A stretch of DNA of 64,000 nucleotides, from assembly GCA_963995525.1 (NCBI GenBank), contig OZ023218.1:47086897-47150896 (forward strand), in the 5' to 3' direction. Position numbers and translations under genes: made by a program. This document shows, piece after piece, positions 23,781 to 33,182 of this stretch; the first letter of the stretch is position 1; every line of letters starts with the position of its first letter. This DNA is from Escarpia spicata. Lineage: Eukaryota; Annelida; Polychaeta; Sabellida; Siboglinidae. Below the pieces are notes generated by a model. It worked only from the letters and a program-made list of their open reading frames with translations. It did no database searches and had not been told where the DNA came from.

Positions 23781-26264
23781 AAGGTTGAAGGTCACTGTCA
23801 AAAGATGCATCAACCCGCATCGTCGTCAAAAGATATATCAACCAACATCACCACGTTTGATGAGTATTTTCATTCCGCACATCATGAAGCACTTAAATCA
23901 CTCCAACAATATTGGCGTCGACCGGGACACGTACCTCACCAGCAGGATCAAATAATAAACAAGAGAGAAGTGTGGTAACGGGATTCTGAGGAAAGCAACA
24001 CTGGACAACAATGTGCCAATAAACTGGAAATACTTTCATCGCGATGTTACCAACATACGGGAGCTATTTGCATTTCTCTCCATTAAGGTTGAAAAGCTCC
24101 ACTATCAAGGTTGAAAGGAAGTGTTTGACACTTAATCTTTAAATTGCTTACAACGTGGGTCTCAAGTATGCTTTAAGAATGGAAGCCAACTGGAACTGTA
24201 GTATAACCATGTGTTTGGAACTTTAGATGATACTTACTTGAATGATGTAACATAGTGTAACTGCTATATGACTAAGTCTGTTGATGCAGTGCTGCTGCCT
24301 TCTCTTGACACTAGCCAATATTCCTAAGGAGTCAGACAGGTCTCGTTTTAAATTTCCAAATGTTTTGAAAATGTTCTGCAATACATCTACCATTGTCATA
24401 TAGTTATTGTATTGATATTTCTTTTAATTATATCTCTACGTTCGGTTATCGTGTGATGTAAATATACACGATAAATCACTCGGTGTATATGGAGCAATTT
24501 CTAGCACATTACTATAAACCTAACTAGTGAATGAATAAGAGAGTGAATATAAACTTTTGAACCTCAGATGAACACATGTCAGATGTGAATGACTAAACCC
24601 ATAAACATACAACATATTCGTGACAGCAGCATTGTCCGTTTCAGAAATGTACATGCGAGGAATAAAATCAAGCAATCAATGGGTTCGTGATGATGATCGC
24701 AGGACCAAAGTGAACAAACACACATATGCAGTTTGGCAGTTTATACAGACAACATCAAACTTTCCGTGTACATTCCACCTACAATTGAGTCTTCACAGCT
24801 GCTGCTCACAGACTTGCAGGAACTGCTAGCTGGTCACATGACCCAAGTACCAAGAACACAATCTCCCAAAATATAATATTTGACGTCAACTGACAACTCT
24901 AGCCAAGAACAGTTGTTTGTCTGTGCCGGTAATGCAGTCGCTTTACACGGACAACATAGTTGCAAATAAAATAAAATACACACATGCCACGGCTTACAGA
25001 TTTCCAAGATACAATAAAAAAAATTTGAATGTTGGTAGGAATAGGGCTGCGTCCGGTTTTAATATGGATTTACTTTCTATTTTTAATTAATAATAATGAG
25101 TGTCTATTCTTGTAGTTACCACACAAGTATCAACCTAAATGACAAAGTTAGGTGCTAGCAATAGTGGTCGAAAAGCCAACAACTGTTGATGCTAGACATA
25201 TTTCGAACAAGTTTAGTTTGATGTGATATTTTCTGTAGTTTCATAGATGGCGACATTTGAATGGCATAGGAATATTATTGACCGGTTACCTAGAGATAAA
25301 CGGATTTATACAGTTTCGAGTAAACAATATGGATCTCTAACCAAGAAAATATGGCATGTCTGTTTAAAATAAGTAAGCAAATCAATAATCACACAATAAA
25401 TATATCACAGTTGTGCTATAAAATACAGAGTTTCCAAACACACAAATCACAATATATGTGGCTATGCCACATTTATAGACATGACACGATGTTACACAGT
25501 TGACACCGAATTTAAAAGCTGGACAAATATACAACATTAGTGCAACACTAACAGATTCTGTAGATGATCTCCACTTAATCTACAGCCAGGCGACAAAACC
25601 GGGGAAAGGAATAACAAAAAAGACAACCTCTGATCCATGCAAGACACAGACTCCGCATGTGACAGATTTTATAGGAAAAAGGATTAGCTGTGTGACAGTG
25701 TCTAGCCAGCCAGTTATATGTACAGCTGCAGGGCCGTACTGATGCTGTGTACAATTTAGTTAGCATATTTAGCATTTTAAGGGACCTTTGATGCCCTTAG
25801 AATGAATCAATCAAATGCAGATTTATTGTGTATAGTGGCACTACCACATGAAATGTCTACGCAAAATAAACAAAATTATCGATCGGACTCCATTTTGGAA
25901 CTAATATGTTAATTAATACACGTCAAACTGAAATTGTTCATTCAACTAACTATAGACCACTGCTATATGCACCACATTTATAGTTATATACCTTGACCAT
26001 TTATGAAAATGTTGAGTTTGTAAAACACGTCAATTATTTTAAGAAAATTATACAAAATAAAAATGTGCTACTCACCGTTTTCAAATCGCGCCTAGCAAAC
26101 AACTACTACGTTGAGTGGTGTCCCTGGCGGGTATGTAAATACTACTACCGTTGATTTGACTGCATTGCATACCAAGTACGCTATGACAGTGGGTGCCCAC
26201 TTTGGCCATTTTATCCGCCCCTCCCCTATTTGATATTTGTGTCATGAAAGTAATTATTCATTCT
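23781..26264. other. Gene-free AT-rich region left of the retrotransposon
   Basis: No exon, RNA gene or element end could be supported. It ends at the A1 repeat of the Ngaro-like element. Confidence 0.4.
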
Positions 26265-26464
26265 CATAAAAACACCTTTTGAATGAAATTCAAACGGCAT
26301 TTATGTGGGCAACAAAACCAATGCTTCTATTCTGGAATATACGGTAAGCTAAAAAAATTATGAGGCTGACGGAAACATGAGACTAGTTCTCCAATCCCAG
26401 CCTCTCTCTCGAAATTTCCAGAATTGAAAAGGTATATTCGCTCTCGATTTTTGAAGTTTGTTTT
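26265..26464 (+). repeat. Ngaro repeat A1
   Basis: A 200-bp repeat, nearly identical to A2 (49388-49587); I found two substitutions. It begins CATAAAAACACC and probably carries the promoter. Confidence 0.93.
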
Positions 26465-26581
26465 TCAAAAATACTGCTACGGGGTTGGTGTTGACGCTAC
26501 ATTTTTATTCTGTTTGTTAGACGCTACCGTCGTGATTCCTTTTGACCGGTTGTTTATTTAATTGCACTTGCGATCGCAGTG

Positions 26582-27199
26582 ATGGAGACGATAAACATTG
26601 CTATTGTTGGCCATTCCTTTGTTCGCCGCCTTGCGGCTTTCGCGCTGACGCATCGGTCCATGAAGCTCGCTTTGGATGAGAGTTATCATGTTACCTTCAT
26701 TTCGAGAGGTGGTTTGAAAGTGCAGCAACTATACACACTGACGCATGATATTTTAAATGCCAGTAGGGATGTAGTTTTCATCGAAATTGGGACGAACGAT
26801 TTAATGAATTGTGGACATATTGAAGTTGGCGATAAAGTGTTGGCTTTCGCAACGTATTTAACTGTGATGGCAGGGGTCTGTCGCGTTGTAATCTCGCAAA
26901 TGTTGTATCGTGATGCTAGCGCATCTGTTTCTCCAGTGGATGCCGATTTTAACACTAGGGTTTTTCTATACAATAAGTATATGCACGAGGCCACCAAATG
27001 TTTTGACACTGTTGGTCGCATCGTGGCGTGTGGTCTGACTGGAAGCAGTATCTACTTGATGGTGTACATTTTAATGACGAGGGAAATAGAAAATATTTCA
27101 ATAGTGTTCGAGGGGCAGTTGTTGCCGCGGCGAATAAGTTGTAAAGTTGTTAATGCCGGAGGTGTTTTTTTGGGACAGATAAAGTTTGACAATTTCTGA
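26582..27199 (+). CDS. SGNH-family hydrolase of the Ngaro element
   Basis: A 205-residue ORF starting at ATG 26582. The N-terminus reads INIAIVGHSFVRRL, the SGNH block I with the serine in GHS. It is followed by EIGTNDLMNCG, block III GxND. A C-terminal catalytic DxxH is not obvious because the tail (after ACGLTGSSIYLM) diverges, so a frameshift or loss near the end is possible. SGNH-hydrolase ORFs are a known cargo of animal Ngaro elements; the substrate is unknown. Here it lies upstream of gag. Its first codon is about 120 bp inside A1. Confidence 0.85.
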   Translation: METINIAIVGHSFVRRLAAFALTHRSMKLALDESYHVTFISRGGLKVQQLYTLTHDILNASRDVVFIEIGTNDLMNCGHIEVGDKVLAFATYLTVMAGVCRVVISQMLYRDASASVSPVDADFNTRVFLYNKYMHEATKCFDTVGRIVACGLTGSSIYLMVYILMTREIENISIVFEGQLLPRRISCKVVNAGGVFLGQIKFDNF

Positions 27200-27242
27200 C
27201 AATTGGTTTGGATTTACTACTGCTTAACACATTTTTGATGGT

Positions 27243-27885
27243 GTGGCCGTGTAAATGTTCTGCCACTAGGCCTAGGGCTGTGCCCTTGTGAGCCGTGTAC
27301 ATGTTCTGCCATTGTGGCTGTGCCCTTGTGGGCCGTGTAAATGTTCTGCCATTATGGCTGTGCCTTGTGGGCCGTGTAAATGTTCTGCCACTGGCTGTGC
27401 CCTTGTGGGCCGTGTAAATGTTCTGCCATTATGGCTGTGCCCTTGGGGGCCGTGTAAATGTTCTGCCACTGGCTGTACCCTTATGGGCCGTGTAAATGTT
27501 CTGCCATTATGGCTGTGCCCTTGGGGGCCGTGTAAATGTTCTGCCATTATGGCTGTGCCCTTGGGGGCCGTGTAAATGTTCTGCCACTGGCTGTGCCCTT
27601 ATGGGCCGTGTAAATGTTCTGCCATTATGGCTGTGCCCTTGGGGGCCGTGTAAATGTTATGCCACTGGCTGTGTGCCCTTGGTGGCCGTGTAAATGTTCT
27701 GCCATTAATTATGGCTGTGCCCTTGGGGGCCGTGTAAATGTTATGCCATTCTGGCTGTGTGCCCTTGGTGGCCGTGTAAATGTTCTGCCATTATGGCTGT
27801 GCCTCTGGCGGCCGTGTACATGTTTTGGCATTCTGGCTGTGTGCCCTTGGTGGCTGTGTAACTGTTCTGCCATTCTTAGGATACC
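27243..27885 (+). repeat. ~40-bp tandem repeat between SGNH ORF and gag
   Basis: About 16 copies of a 37-44 bp unit made of GGCCGTGTAAATGTTCTGCC, then an ATTATGGC or ACTGGC variant and TGTGCCCTT. Cysteine/glycine-rich ORFs on both strands are translations of this array. It lies inside the Ngaro element as a spacer. Confidence 0.95.
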
Positions 27886-28126
27886 CTCGGTGGCTTTGTA
27901 ATTATTTGTTCCGTTGCAATTCCTTAGTTACAGAGGTTGGCATTATTACCCATACGCTTTTATGACTATCCTGGTTTGGGTTTTATGGTACAGAACATAC
28001 TGTTGGTGGCAGTACATATTAATGCAATTACAGTGTGTAACGTTTGTATATTTGTGTTTCGTTCCTACTTTGGCCTGCTTCCATATTAGCTAGAATGAAT
28101 TTACCTAGCGGTATGGGTTCATTATA

Positions 28127-28731
28127 ATGTTCATTATAATATATGACCCAGTGTCTGCCCGGCTTAGTATCGTTATCGCGAGACAGCCGTGGGACCTCCT
28201 CGCAAACGAGACGGTTGATGGGGATTGGCCCGAGGAAAGGACATCCACAGCCATGGCGATGGTTCCACCAGCCCCAGTGTTGTCAGCACCTCCTCCAACT
28301 GGCGAGATTGGTATCCTACGTGACCAGATGCGGTCTATGCAGGAACAGGTGGAATCAATTCGGGAGGCGGTCATGGGGATGGCTGCATCCTCTCAGGTAG
28401 CGAGGGAGGCGACCCCAGTGGCAGCGGCATTAGCAACACCAGCAGCAGCCGGGTCAGCAGCAGCGGCTGGGTCAGCGGCAATGGTCACTGAGTCGAGCAT
28501 GGGTGAGCTATGTGAGGAATTACCTCAATACCCCTCTAACATGAGGGCATTGGCAGCAGTACCGCTTGGTAGCCTGGTGGACCAAAAGATTAAAGACAGA
28601 ATTTGGTCCAACCAATATATCGATTTGGCTTTACTAATTAGTGACGCAGCGCATGAAACAACATATATGTCTCCCAATCTCACCTTTGATCAACCTCGGT
28701 CGCAGGTCATAAAGAAAATTGCTAACATCGA
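28127..28731 (+). pseudogene. Ngaro gag, 5' part, cut by the Polinton
   Basis: This is the N-terminal gag region. A proline/alanine-rich linker follows a predicted coiled coil (LRDQMRSMQEQVESIREAV). After it comes the conserved helical part (MRALAAVPLGSLVDQKIKDR) typical of DIRS/Ngaro gag. The ATG at 28127 opens the ORF; 28253 is an alternative start. The frame runs into the target duplication (ATC-GA) at 28726-28731, where the Polinton interrupts it. Reading resumes in the same frame at 45383. The few codons past 28731 are Polinton TIR. Confidence 0.8.
28726..28731 (+). repeat. Polinton target-site duplication, left
   Basis: CATCGA, repeated exactly at 45383-45388. Six base pairs is the duplication length of Polinton integrases. 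Confidence 0.95.
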
Positions 28732-28947
28732 AGTAGTATATAGATTACACACACCCTAGCCCCGCCCCTTTTTAGACCTAACTACGTGCATAAAAAACGT
28801 CCTTATCTTTTTCGGGAACCTAGTTATAAAAAAAAGATCAAAGGGTTTTGTGTAACCCGAGAGAAATCGGGAACCTACTTATAAAAAACGTGATTGATGG
28901 CCTGTCACTTTTGATTGATAATAGTAAAGCGCCATCTAGTGGTTAAT
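28732..28947 (+). repeat. Polinton left terminal inverted repeat
   Basis: 216 bp matching the reverse complement of 45167-45382; I saw no difference by eye. It includes a GCGCCATCTAGTGGTTAAT motif at its inner end. Confidence 0.95.
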
Positions 28948-29040
28948 CCAGTAACTGATAATATTAAGGCGCCATCTAGCGATTAACCCAGTTTACCCCT
29001 AGCGATCAACGTCCCAAGCGATCAACGACTAGCGATCAAA
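28930..29040 (+). repeat. Subterminal iteron-like repeats
   Basis: GCGCCATCTAG[T/C]G[G/A]TTAA occurs twice (28929 and 28969 onward), followed by three copies of [T/A]AGCGATCAA within 28998-29040. The right end has related CGCCATCTAGCGATTAAT copies and CGTAACTAGGGACG repeats. They are candidate binding sites for terminal-protein, replication or integrase complexes (inference). Confidence 0.6.
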
Positions 29041-29043
29041 GCG

Positions 29044-29050
29044 TATATAA
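29044..29050 (+). promoter_or_regulatory. TATA box upstream of tRNA-like segment
   Basis: TATATAA 30-36 bp upstream of the tRNA-like sequence at 29074-29154. Spacing suits a TATA-driven start at its 5' edge. Confidence 0.4.
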
Positions 29051-29079
29051 CCGAGATAAAACCACTCGTAGACGCCGGC

Positions 29080-29154
29080 GCCGGATTAGCTCTCCTAGGA
29101 GCGCGTTCGACTAGGGATCGAAAGATTTCGGGTCCGAATCCGTACGTCGGCACC
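29080..29154 (+). tRNA. tRNA-like sequence, Pro-type (AGG) anticodon loop, degenerate
   Basis: The anticodon arm is perfect: TTCGA-CTAGGGA-TCGAA, with U33, anticodon AGG and G37. A D-arm GCTC/GAGC closes a 6-base loop. The T-loop TCCGAAT resembles box B. The 3' strand CGTCGGC followed by ACC pairs five of seven bases with 5' GCCGGAT, or fully (one G-U) with GCCGGCG at 29074-29080. A TTTTT run follows directly. The T-stem is weak, box A is poor, and two extra bases follow the D-arm. It may be a tRNA mimic, a tRNA-derived relic or chance. Confidence 0.35.
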
Positions 29155-29177
29155 TTTTTAGATGCGTCATCTGTGAC

Positions 29178-29185
29178 TATATAAG
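29178..29185 (+). promoter_or_regulatory. TATA box of the NADAR/left-arm unit
   Basis: TATATAAG lies 32-39 bp before the ATG at 29217, implying a very short leader. It is the likely promoter for the NADAR gene and perhaps the genes behind it. Confidence 0.6.
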
Positions 29186-29216
29186 CGGTGTCGGTAGCGG
29201 TTTATCGGTAGTAGTC

Positions 29217-29666
29217 ATGTTGTCGTCGGAACCTATAAAGTTTGGCGGCTCGCGCTCCTTGTCGAATATGTACAGGTGCCGATTGACGGCGTACGGTCGG
29301 GTCTTCCGATCCGTCGAGCACGCCTATCAGTATAGGAAAGCCCTATTCAACGAAGACCTCGCATGCGCCGCGTGTATCAAAAGAGCGCGATCGCCCTACG
29401 TAGCGAAACGACTCAGTTACGGTATTCGAAAAAAGAGAACGGGAACCGAATGGAACGTCGTTAGGGTCGCTTGTATGAAGGGCCTGTTGATGAGTAAGTT
29501 CGGCGGGGAGTTGAAGGCCGATCTGTTGGCCACCGGGGACGCCGAATTGGTGGAGTGGGTGCCGAGTAGGGAGGGTTTCTGGGGTACCAGGATTGGGGAC
29601 GTTGAGGGAGAGAACAAGCTCGGTAAACTGTTGATGGAGGTGCGCGACGTTTATAAAGACGCGTAA
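29217..29666 (+). CDS. NADAR (YbiA-like) domain protein
   Basis: A 149-residue protein that is almost entirely one NADAR domain. Visible hallmarks are SNMYRC, the SVEHAYQYRKALF block with its Glu-His pair, WNVVRVACMKGLLMSKF, and the C-terminal WGTRIGDVEGENKLGKLLM (WG...GxNxLGxLLMxVR). YbiA/NADAR enzymes cleave N-glycosidic bonds. Known members act on riboflavin-pathway intermediates, and some remove ADP-ribose from guanine as partners of DarT-type toxins. It is the first gene of the left arm, 28 bp before the ATPase start. A role against host ADP-ribosylation is inference; a nucleotide-metabolism role is the alternative. Confidence 0.9.
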   Translation: MLSSEPIKFGGSRSLSNMYRCRLTAYGRVFRSVEHAYQYRKALFNEDLACAACIKRARSPYVAKRLSYGIRKKRTGTEWNVVRVACMKGLLMSKFGGELKADLLATGDAELVEWVPSREGFWGTRIGDVEGENKLGKLLMEVRDVYKDA

Positions 29667-29694
29667 AAAACATCAGCCAGTATCAGTCGTGAAA

Positions 29695-30324
29695 ATGGGC
29701 GGACCGTTGTTGAAGCATCCGTTTACGTGTATAGTATCAGGGCCTACGGGATGCGGTAAGACGACGTTCGTCGACCGTCTGATACGATGCGCTATGATCG
29801 ATCCGGCGCCCGAAAAAGTCCTGTGGTGTTACGGGCAGTGGCAGACCGCCTACGCGTCTATGTCTCCGGAAATAGAGTTTGTAGACGGCCTGCCGACTAC
29901 GACGTATTTAGACGGTAAAAAGAGGACGCTTTTAGTACTCGACGACCTCATGGAGGAAGCCGATAGCGGGGTGACGGCGCTATTTACTAAAAAAAGTCAT
30001 CATTGTAATACGTCGGTCGTACAACTCCGACAGAACATGTTTCCGAAAGGGGGAGAAAACCGCACAATCAGCCTGAACGCCCAATACTTAGCGCTATTTA
30101 AGAACCCCCGAGACGTTGGTCAAGTAGGTCACCTAGCGAAACAGATGTATCCGGGAGAGGTCAAGTACATGATAGAGTCTTTCAAAGACGCGACGTCGAC
30201 GGCGTACGGCTATCTCTTCGTCGACCTGAAACAGGAAACGGAAGAGTACATGCGCCTGCGTACGTGTATATTTCCGGACGACCCCCTTCAGTACGTCTAC
30301 GTACGGAAGGGTGGTCAACTATAA
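29695..30324 (+). CDS. ATP: Packaging ATPase (A32/FtsK-HerA-like)
   Basis: A 209-residue P-loop ATPase that would drive genome packaging into the capsid. Walker A is GPTGCGKT at residues 16-23 and Walker B LLVLDD at 79-84, followed by a KSHHCNTSVVQLRQNMF segment that fits the sensor/arginine region of the A32 family. The first in-frame ATG is 29695; a GTG two codons earlier is not credible in an animal element. Length fits Polinton ATPases. Intact as read. Confidence 0.93.
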   Translation: MGGPLLKHPFTCIVSGPTGCGKTTFVDRLIRCAMIDPAPEKVLWCYGQWQTAYASMSPEIEFVDGLPTTTYLDGKKRTLLVLDDLMEEADSGVTALFTKKSHHCNTSVVQLRQNMFPKGGENRTISLNAQYLALFKNPRDVGQVGHLAKQMYPGEVKYMIESFKDATSTAYGYLFVDLKQETEEYMRLRTCIFPDDPLQYVYVRKGGQL

Positions 30325-30360
30325 GTAGAGAGGGACGTCGCCGCGTACGCATTAGTCGGT

Positions 30361-30771
30361 ATGACGGGAAGACGCGCGGTGTTAGCGGCGAAGCGACGAC
30401 CGAAGGCGGCGACGACATTTTCGGAGCAACGCCTGAAGAGACACATTTTCGCCCTGCAGTTGATGGATAGACATAAGCGGAACATCGATCTGCGAAAAGC
30501 CGTTCTCGCCCACTCGGAGGTCGGTCTCATATGTAGTCTATGCGATTGCGCGTACAATATTCTGAGAGGGAACGTGAAGGTGTCGCCGAAGCAGAAACGC
30601 GTGTTGACGAAATACAGAGATCACCTGCGTGACTTGGTCAACAAACGAATTCCGGTGAAGCGGAAGCGAGCCATCTTGCAAACGGGGGCTGGTGGTTTTC
30701 TGACGGCCCTGCTAGCGCCGTTAGCGAGCACCGTTCTCCTGCCACTACTCAAACAGTTCATCGGGGGTTAA
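30361..30771 (+). CDS. Basic protein with C-terminal hydrophobic tail (virion-type)
   Basis: 136 residues. The first 100 are rich in Arg/Lys (QRLKRHIF, RKAVLAHSE, KQKRVLTKYRDHL). The last 30 are Gly/Leu/Ala-rich and hydrophobic (TGAGGFLTALLAPLAST then LLPLLKQFIGG), suited to a membrane-active or membrane-anchored segment. Proteins of this layout recur in animal Polintons and adintoviruses next to the gene that follows. A virion or membrane-lytic role is inference. The stop is three bases before the next ATG. Confidence 0.75.
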   Translation: MTGRRAVLAAKRRPKAATTFSEQRLKRHIFALQLMDRHKRNIDLRKAVLAHSEVGLICSLCDCAYNILRGNVKVSPKQKRVLTKYRDHLRDLVNKRIPVKRKRAILQTGAGGFLTALLAPLASTVLLPLLKQFIGG

Positions 30772-30774
30772 TCG

Positions 30775-31499
30775 ATGCAGTACGCGAAGAAGATGGCGTT
30801 GGTCGACCCGCGATTGGTGGAAAGTCTCCTTCAACCGCAGCAGCCGTCGTCGAGCAGCACGCCCCGATCACGTGTACTGAGTAGCCTGGACAGCGACATG
30901 AAAGATATTCTAGAGCGATCGGATTTATCCGAACGCGATAAGGTGGTGTCGTACAATCAGCTGCTGAGTCGCTACAACACTATAGAGGCGGCTCGAACGG
31001 CGCAATCGGTACGCGTGTCGATGGTCAACGCCGACGGCGGCGAGATACCACAGCCCACGGCGGCGGCGCCGCCGCCATCGTCGGAGGCCGTAGAGCGCGA
31101 AATCGTAGCCAGCATGCCGAAAACGCTGAAAGGGAAGGCGAGTCTACTTATCGCGAAAATGAAAGCCGATCCCTTGTGTCGATGGAACGAACGCGGCGAA
31201 TTCGTGTACGACGGTAAAACGATCGCGGGGAGTAACATGGTCGATCTAGTGAACGATCTCATGCGAATGAGAACGAAGACGACGCAGCCCCTAGGATGGC
31301 GCGCTTTCGGGTTGAGTATGAAGGGTATGAACATTCCTATGGAGTTCGTCGGCAACCCGCGCTATCGGGAGTACATGGAGCGACGGCGGCGGCGGTCAAG
31401 AGAAGAGGAGGAGGCGGGATCGGTCAGTTCAGCGGGGAAGGCGGTACGAAGACGACGTTCTAGAAAGAGAGCGTTGGACGTGTGGGAATCGATGTGACG
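30775..31499 (+). CDS. Conserved Polinton protein of unknown function (KTLKGKASLL...GNPRYREY family)
   Basis: About 240 residues (stop at 31495-31497). It starts MQYAKKMALVDPRLVESL, an opening common in animal Polinton proteins. A Pro/Ala/Ser-rich linker follows, then a conserved domain with AKMKADPLCRWNERGEFVYD, IAGSNMVDLVNDLMR and FVGNPRYREYMERR. The tail is strongly basic (RRRRRSRE, RRRRSRKRA), suggesting DNA binding or a nuclear signal. I recognise the family from invertebrate Polintons but know no function. It sits three bases behind the preceding gene, consistent with joint late expression. Confidence 0.8.
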
Positions 31500-31691
31500 A
31501 TGCCGTCGATACAACGAACGGTCGCCGTCGTCGGTCTCATCGTCATCGCGGTTATCGCTCTCTATATAATATTCGTCGTTCATTGGTCGTCGTCGTCGTC
31601 GTCGTCATGGTGTCCGGGTGGAGTCGTCGTCGTCGTCCAAAACGAAACCTTCGAAAACGAAACGACGACGACGACGACGATGCTGAACTGA
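31500..31691 (+). CDS. Small single-pass membrane protein
   Basis: 63 residues from ATG 31500: a short N-terminus, one strong transmembrane helix (VAVVGLIVIAVIALYIIFVV), a serine run, and a tail with two N-glycosylation sequons (QNETF, ENETT). Its ATG starts two bases after the previous stop. Its 3' part overlaps the start of the integrase ORF (31607) in another frame. Role unknown; an envelope or membrane accessory is possible. Confidence 0.65.
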   Translation: MPSIQRTVAVVGLIVIAVIALYIIFVVHWSSSSSSSWCPGGVVVVVQNETFENETTTTTTMLN

Positions 31692-32613
31692 ATGAACTCT
31701 ACTTCGATCCGAAACGGGCGGGAAGTTACGGAGGTGTCGACGCGTTGCACCGGGCGTCAAAGGGGGGGGGGGGGGGCGACGACGACCGGATGTCGAGAGG
31801 TGGCTAGCGGCGCAGGACGCTTATACTCTACACAAACCGGTTAAAAGACGTTTCAAACGACGTTGCGTCATCGTGGGCGGTCAAAACCAGCAGTGGCAAG
31901 CTGATCTGGTCGATCTGACTAGGTTAAAAAAACACAACGACGGTATAACATTTCTATTGACGGTCATCGACGTGTTTTCGAAGCGGGCGTGGTGCGTTCC
32001 GTTGAAGAATAAGTCCGGCGCATCGCTCGACGCGGCCTTCGCGCGTCTGCTGAACGACGCGCCGCCGAACGCGCTGCAGACCGATAAGGGGACCGAGTTT
32101 CTGAACCAACCCCTGCAAACGTTCCTAAAGAGTCGCGGCGTTCATCATTTCGTGACGCATAACGAGGAGACTAAAGCGAGCGTCGTGGAACGATTCAATA
32201 GGACTTTGAAAACGCGCATGTGGCGTTATTTTACGAAACACGAGACGCTGCGCTACGTAGAGGCGCTACCGGATTTCGTGCATTCGTACAACAACGCCTA
32301 TCATCGAAGCATCGGTAGGACGAATCAGGAGGACGTATGGCAACGCCTGTACGGCGGCGGCGGCGGCGGTAGGGAGAAAAAACCGAAACTTCGCGAAGGA
32401 GATCGCGTGCGTATCAGTAAGACGAGGGGTCAATTCAAAAAAGGATACATGCCTAATTGGAGCGAGGAGCTCTTCATCGTCGTAGAGGTGCATCCATCCG
32501 AACCGCCCGTTTATCGCCTGAAGGACGACACCGGGACACCGGTAGAGGGCGCCTTCTACGAACAGGAAGTACAACGCGTAGTCGTTCCGAAGGACAAACG
32601 GAGGCGCTCGTGA
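31607..32613 (+). pseudogene. INT: Retroviral-type integrase, frameshifted
   Basis: This is the Polinton integrase, which joins element ends to target DNA. The N-terminus (ATG 31607, then LYFDPKRAGSYGGVDALHRA) is in one frame up to a 15-G run at 31762-31776. The rest, including the DDE core, continues in another frame. Catalytic residues are visible downstream: Asp in WQADLVDL, Asp in LQTDKGTEF and Glu in SVVERFNRT, with about 35 residues between the last two. A C-terminal SH3-like region follows (GDRVRISKTRGQFKKGY). The G run suggests polymerase slippage or an assembly error. Core segment spans 31777-32613. Confidence 0.9.
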
Positions 32614-32678
32614 AATGGAGCGGTTACCCGGCCTCCTTCAACAGTTGGATCGACGCCGCGGCGCTCGTGGACCTATAG
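32591..32678 (+). pseudogene. Integrase chromodomain remnant, out of frame
   Basis: In a different frame from the integrase stop at 32611-32613, the DNA reads LVKWSGYPASFNSWID, the second half of a chromodomain. Polinton integrases normally end in such a domain. The first half is missing, so a deletion plus frameshift seems to have cut it off. This is a second, independent integrase lesion. Confidence 0.75.
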
Positions 32679-32794
32679 CATGCGTTGGACGCGTCACGAG
32701 GAATGCTGGCGACTGCACGAGTCGTGCTTATGCAGGGGAACGTCGCTCCTCCCGTATAAGGGGCCCTGCTGTACCCGCAGACCGCAGTGGCGCG

Positions 32795-33178
32795 ATGATG
32801 ATGATCGACGAGGCGGCGGCGAGGGACGAGCAGCAGCCGAAGAAGAAGACTACCAAAGAGGACTCCGTCGACGCCGCTACTGGTTCAGAGAAGCCGACGA
32901 AAACTACCAACGAGGACTCCGTCGACGCCGTCGAGAACGCCGACGACTCCACCGTCCACGAACCCGATCCATGGCGGCTCTGCGGTAACGAATGCCCAAA
33001 GGCCGAAATCGTATTCCTCTGTCAGGTCATCGTCCTGTACTTCGTCATCGCCGTTAGTATATACAATCTGACGCGGGGGCAAGGCGACTCCAATCTGTGG
33101 ACGGCGCTGTTGAGCAGCTGTCTCGGTTATCTGCTCCCGAGTCCGTCTATGAGCGGCGGCGGCGGTCGACGACGATGA
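32795..33178 (+). CDS. Acidic-N-terminus single-pass membrane protein
   Basis: 127 residues from the first of three ATGs at 32795. An acidic, Lys/Thr/Glu-rich region with two near-identical KTTKEDSVDA / KTTNEDSVDA repeats precedes the conserved part (CPKAEIVFLCQVIVLYFVIA). That part has one transmembrane helix followed by a TALLSSCLGYLLPSPS tail. Proteins with this C-terminal half occur in many animal Polintons; their role is unknown. Stop lies four bases before the minor capsid ATG. Confidence 0.75.
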   Translation: MMMIDEAAARDEQQPKKKTTKEDSVDAATGSEKPTKTTNEDSVDAVENADDSTVHEPDPWRLCGNECPKAEIVFLCQVIVLYFVIAVSIYNLTRGQGDSNLWTALLSSCLGYLLPSPSMSGGGGRRR

Positions 33179-33182
33179 GACG

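Noticed and set aside
27272..27965. Gly/Cys/Pro-rich ORFs on both strands
   Set aside because: They are frames of the ~40-bp tandem repeat between SGNH and gag.
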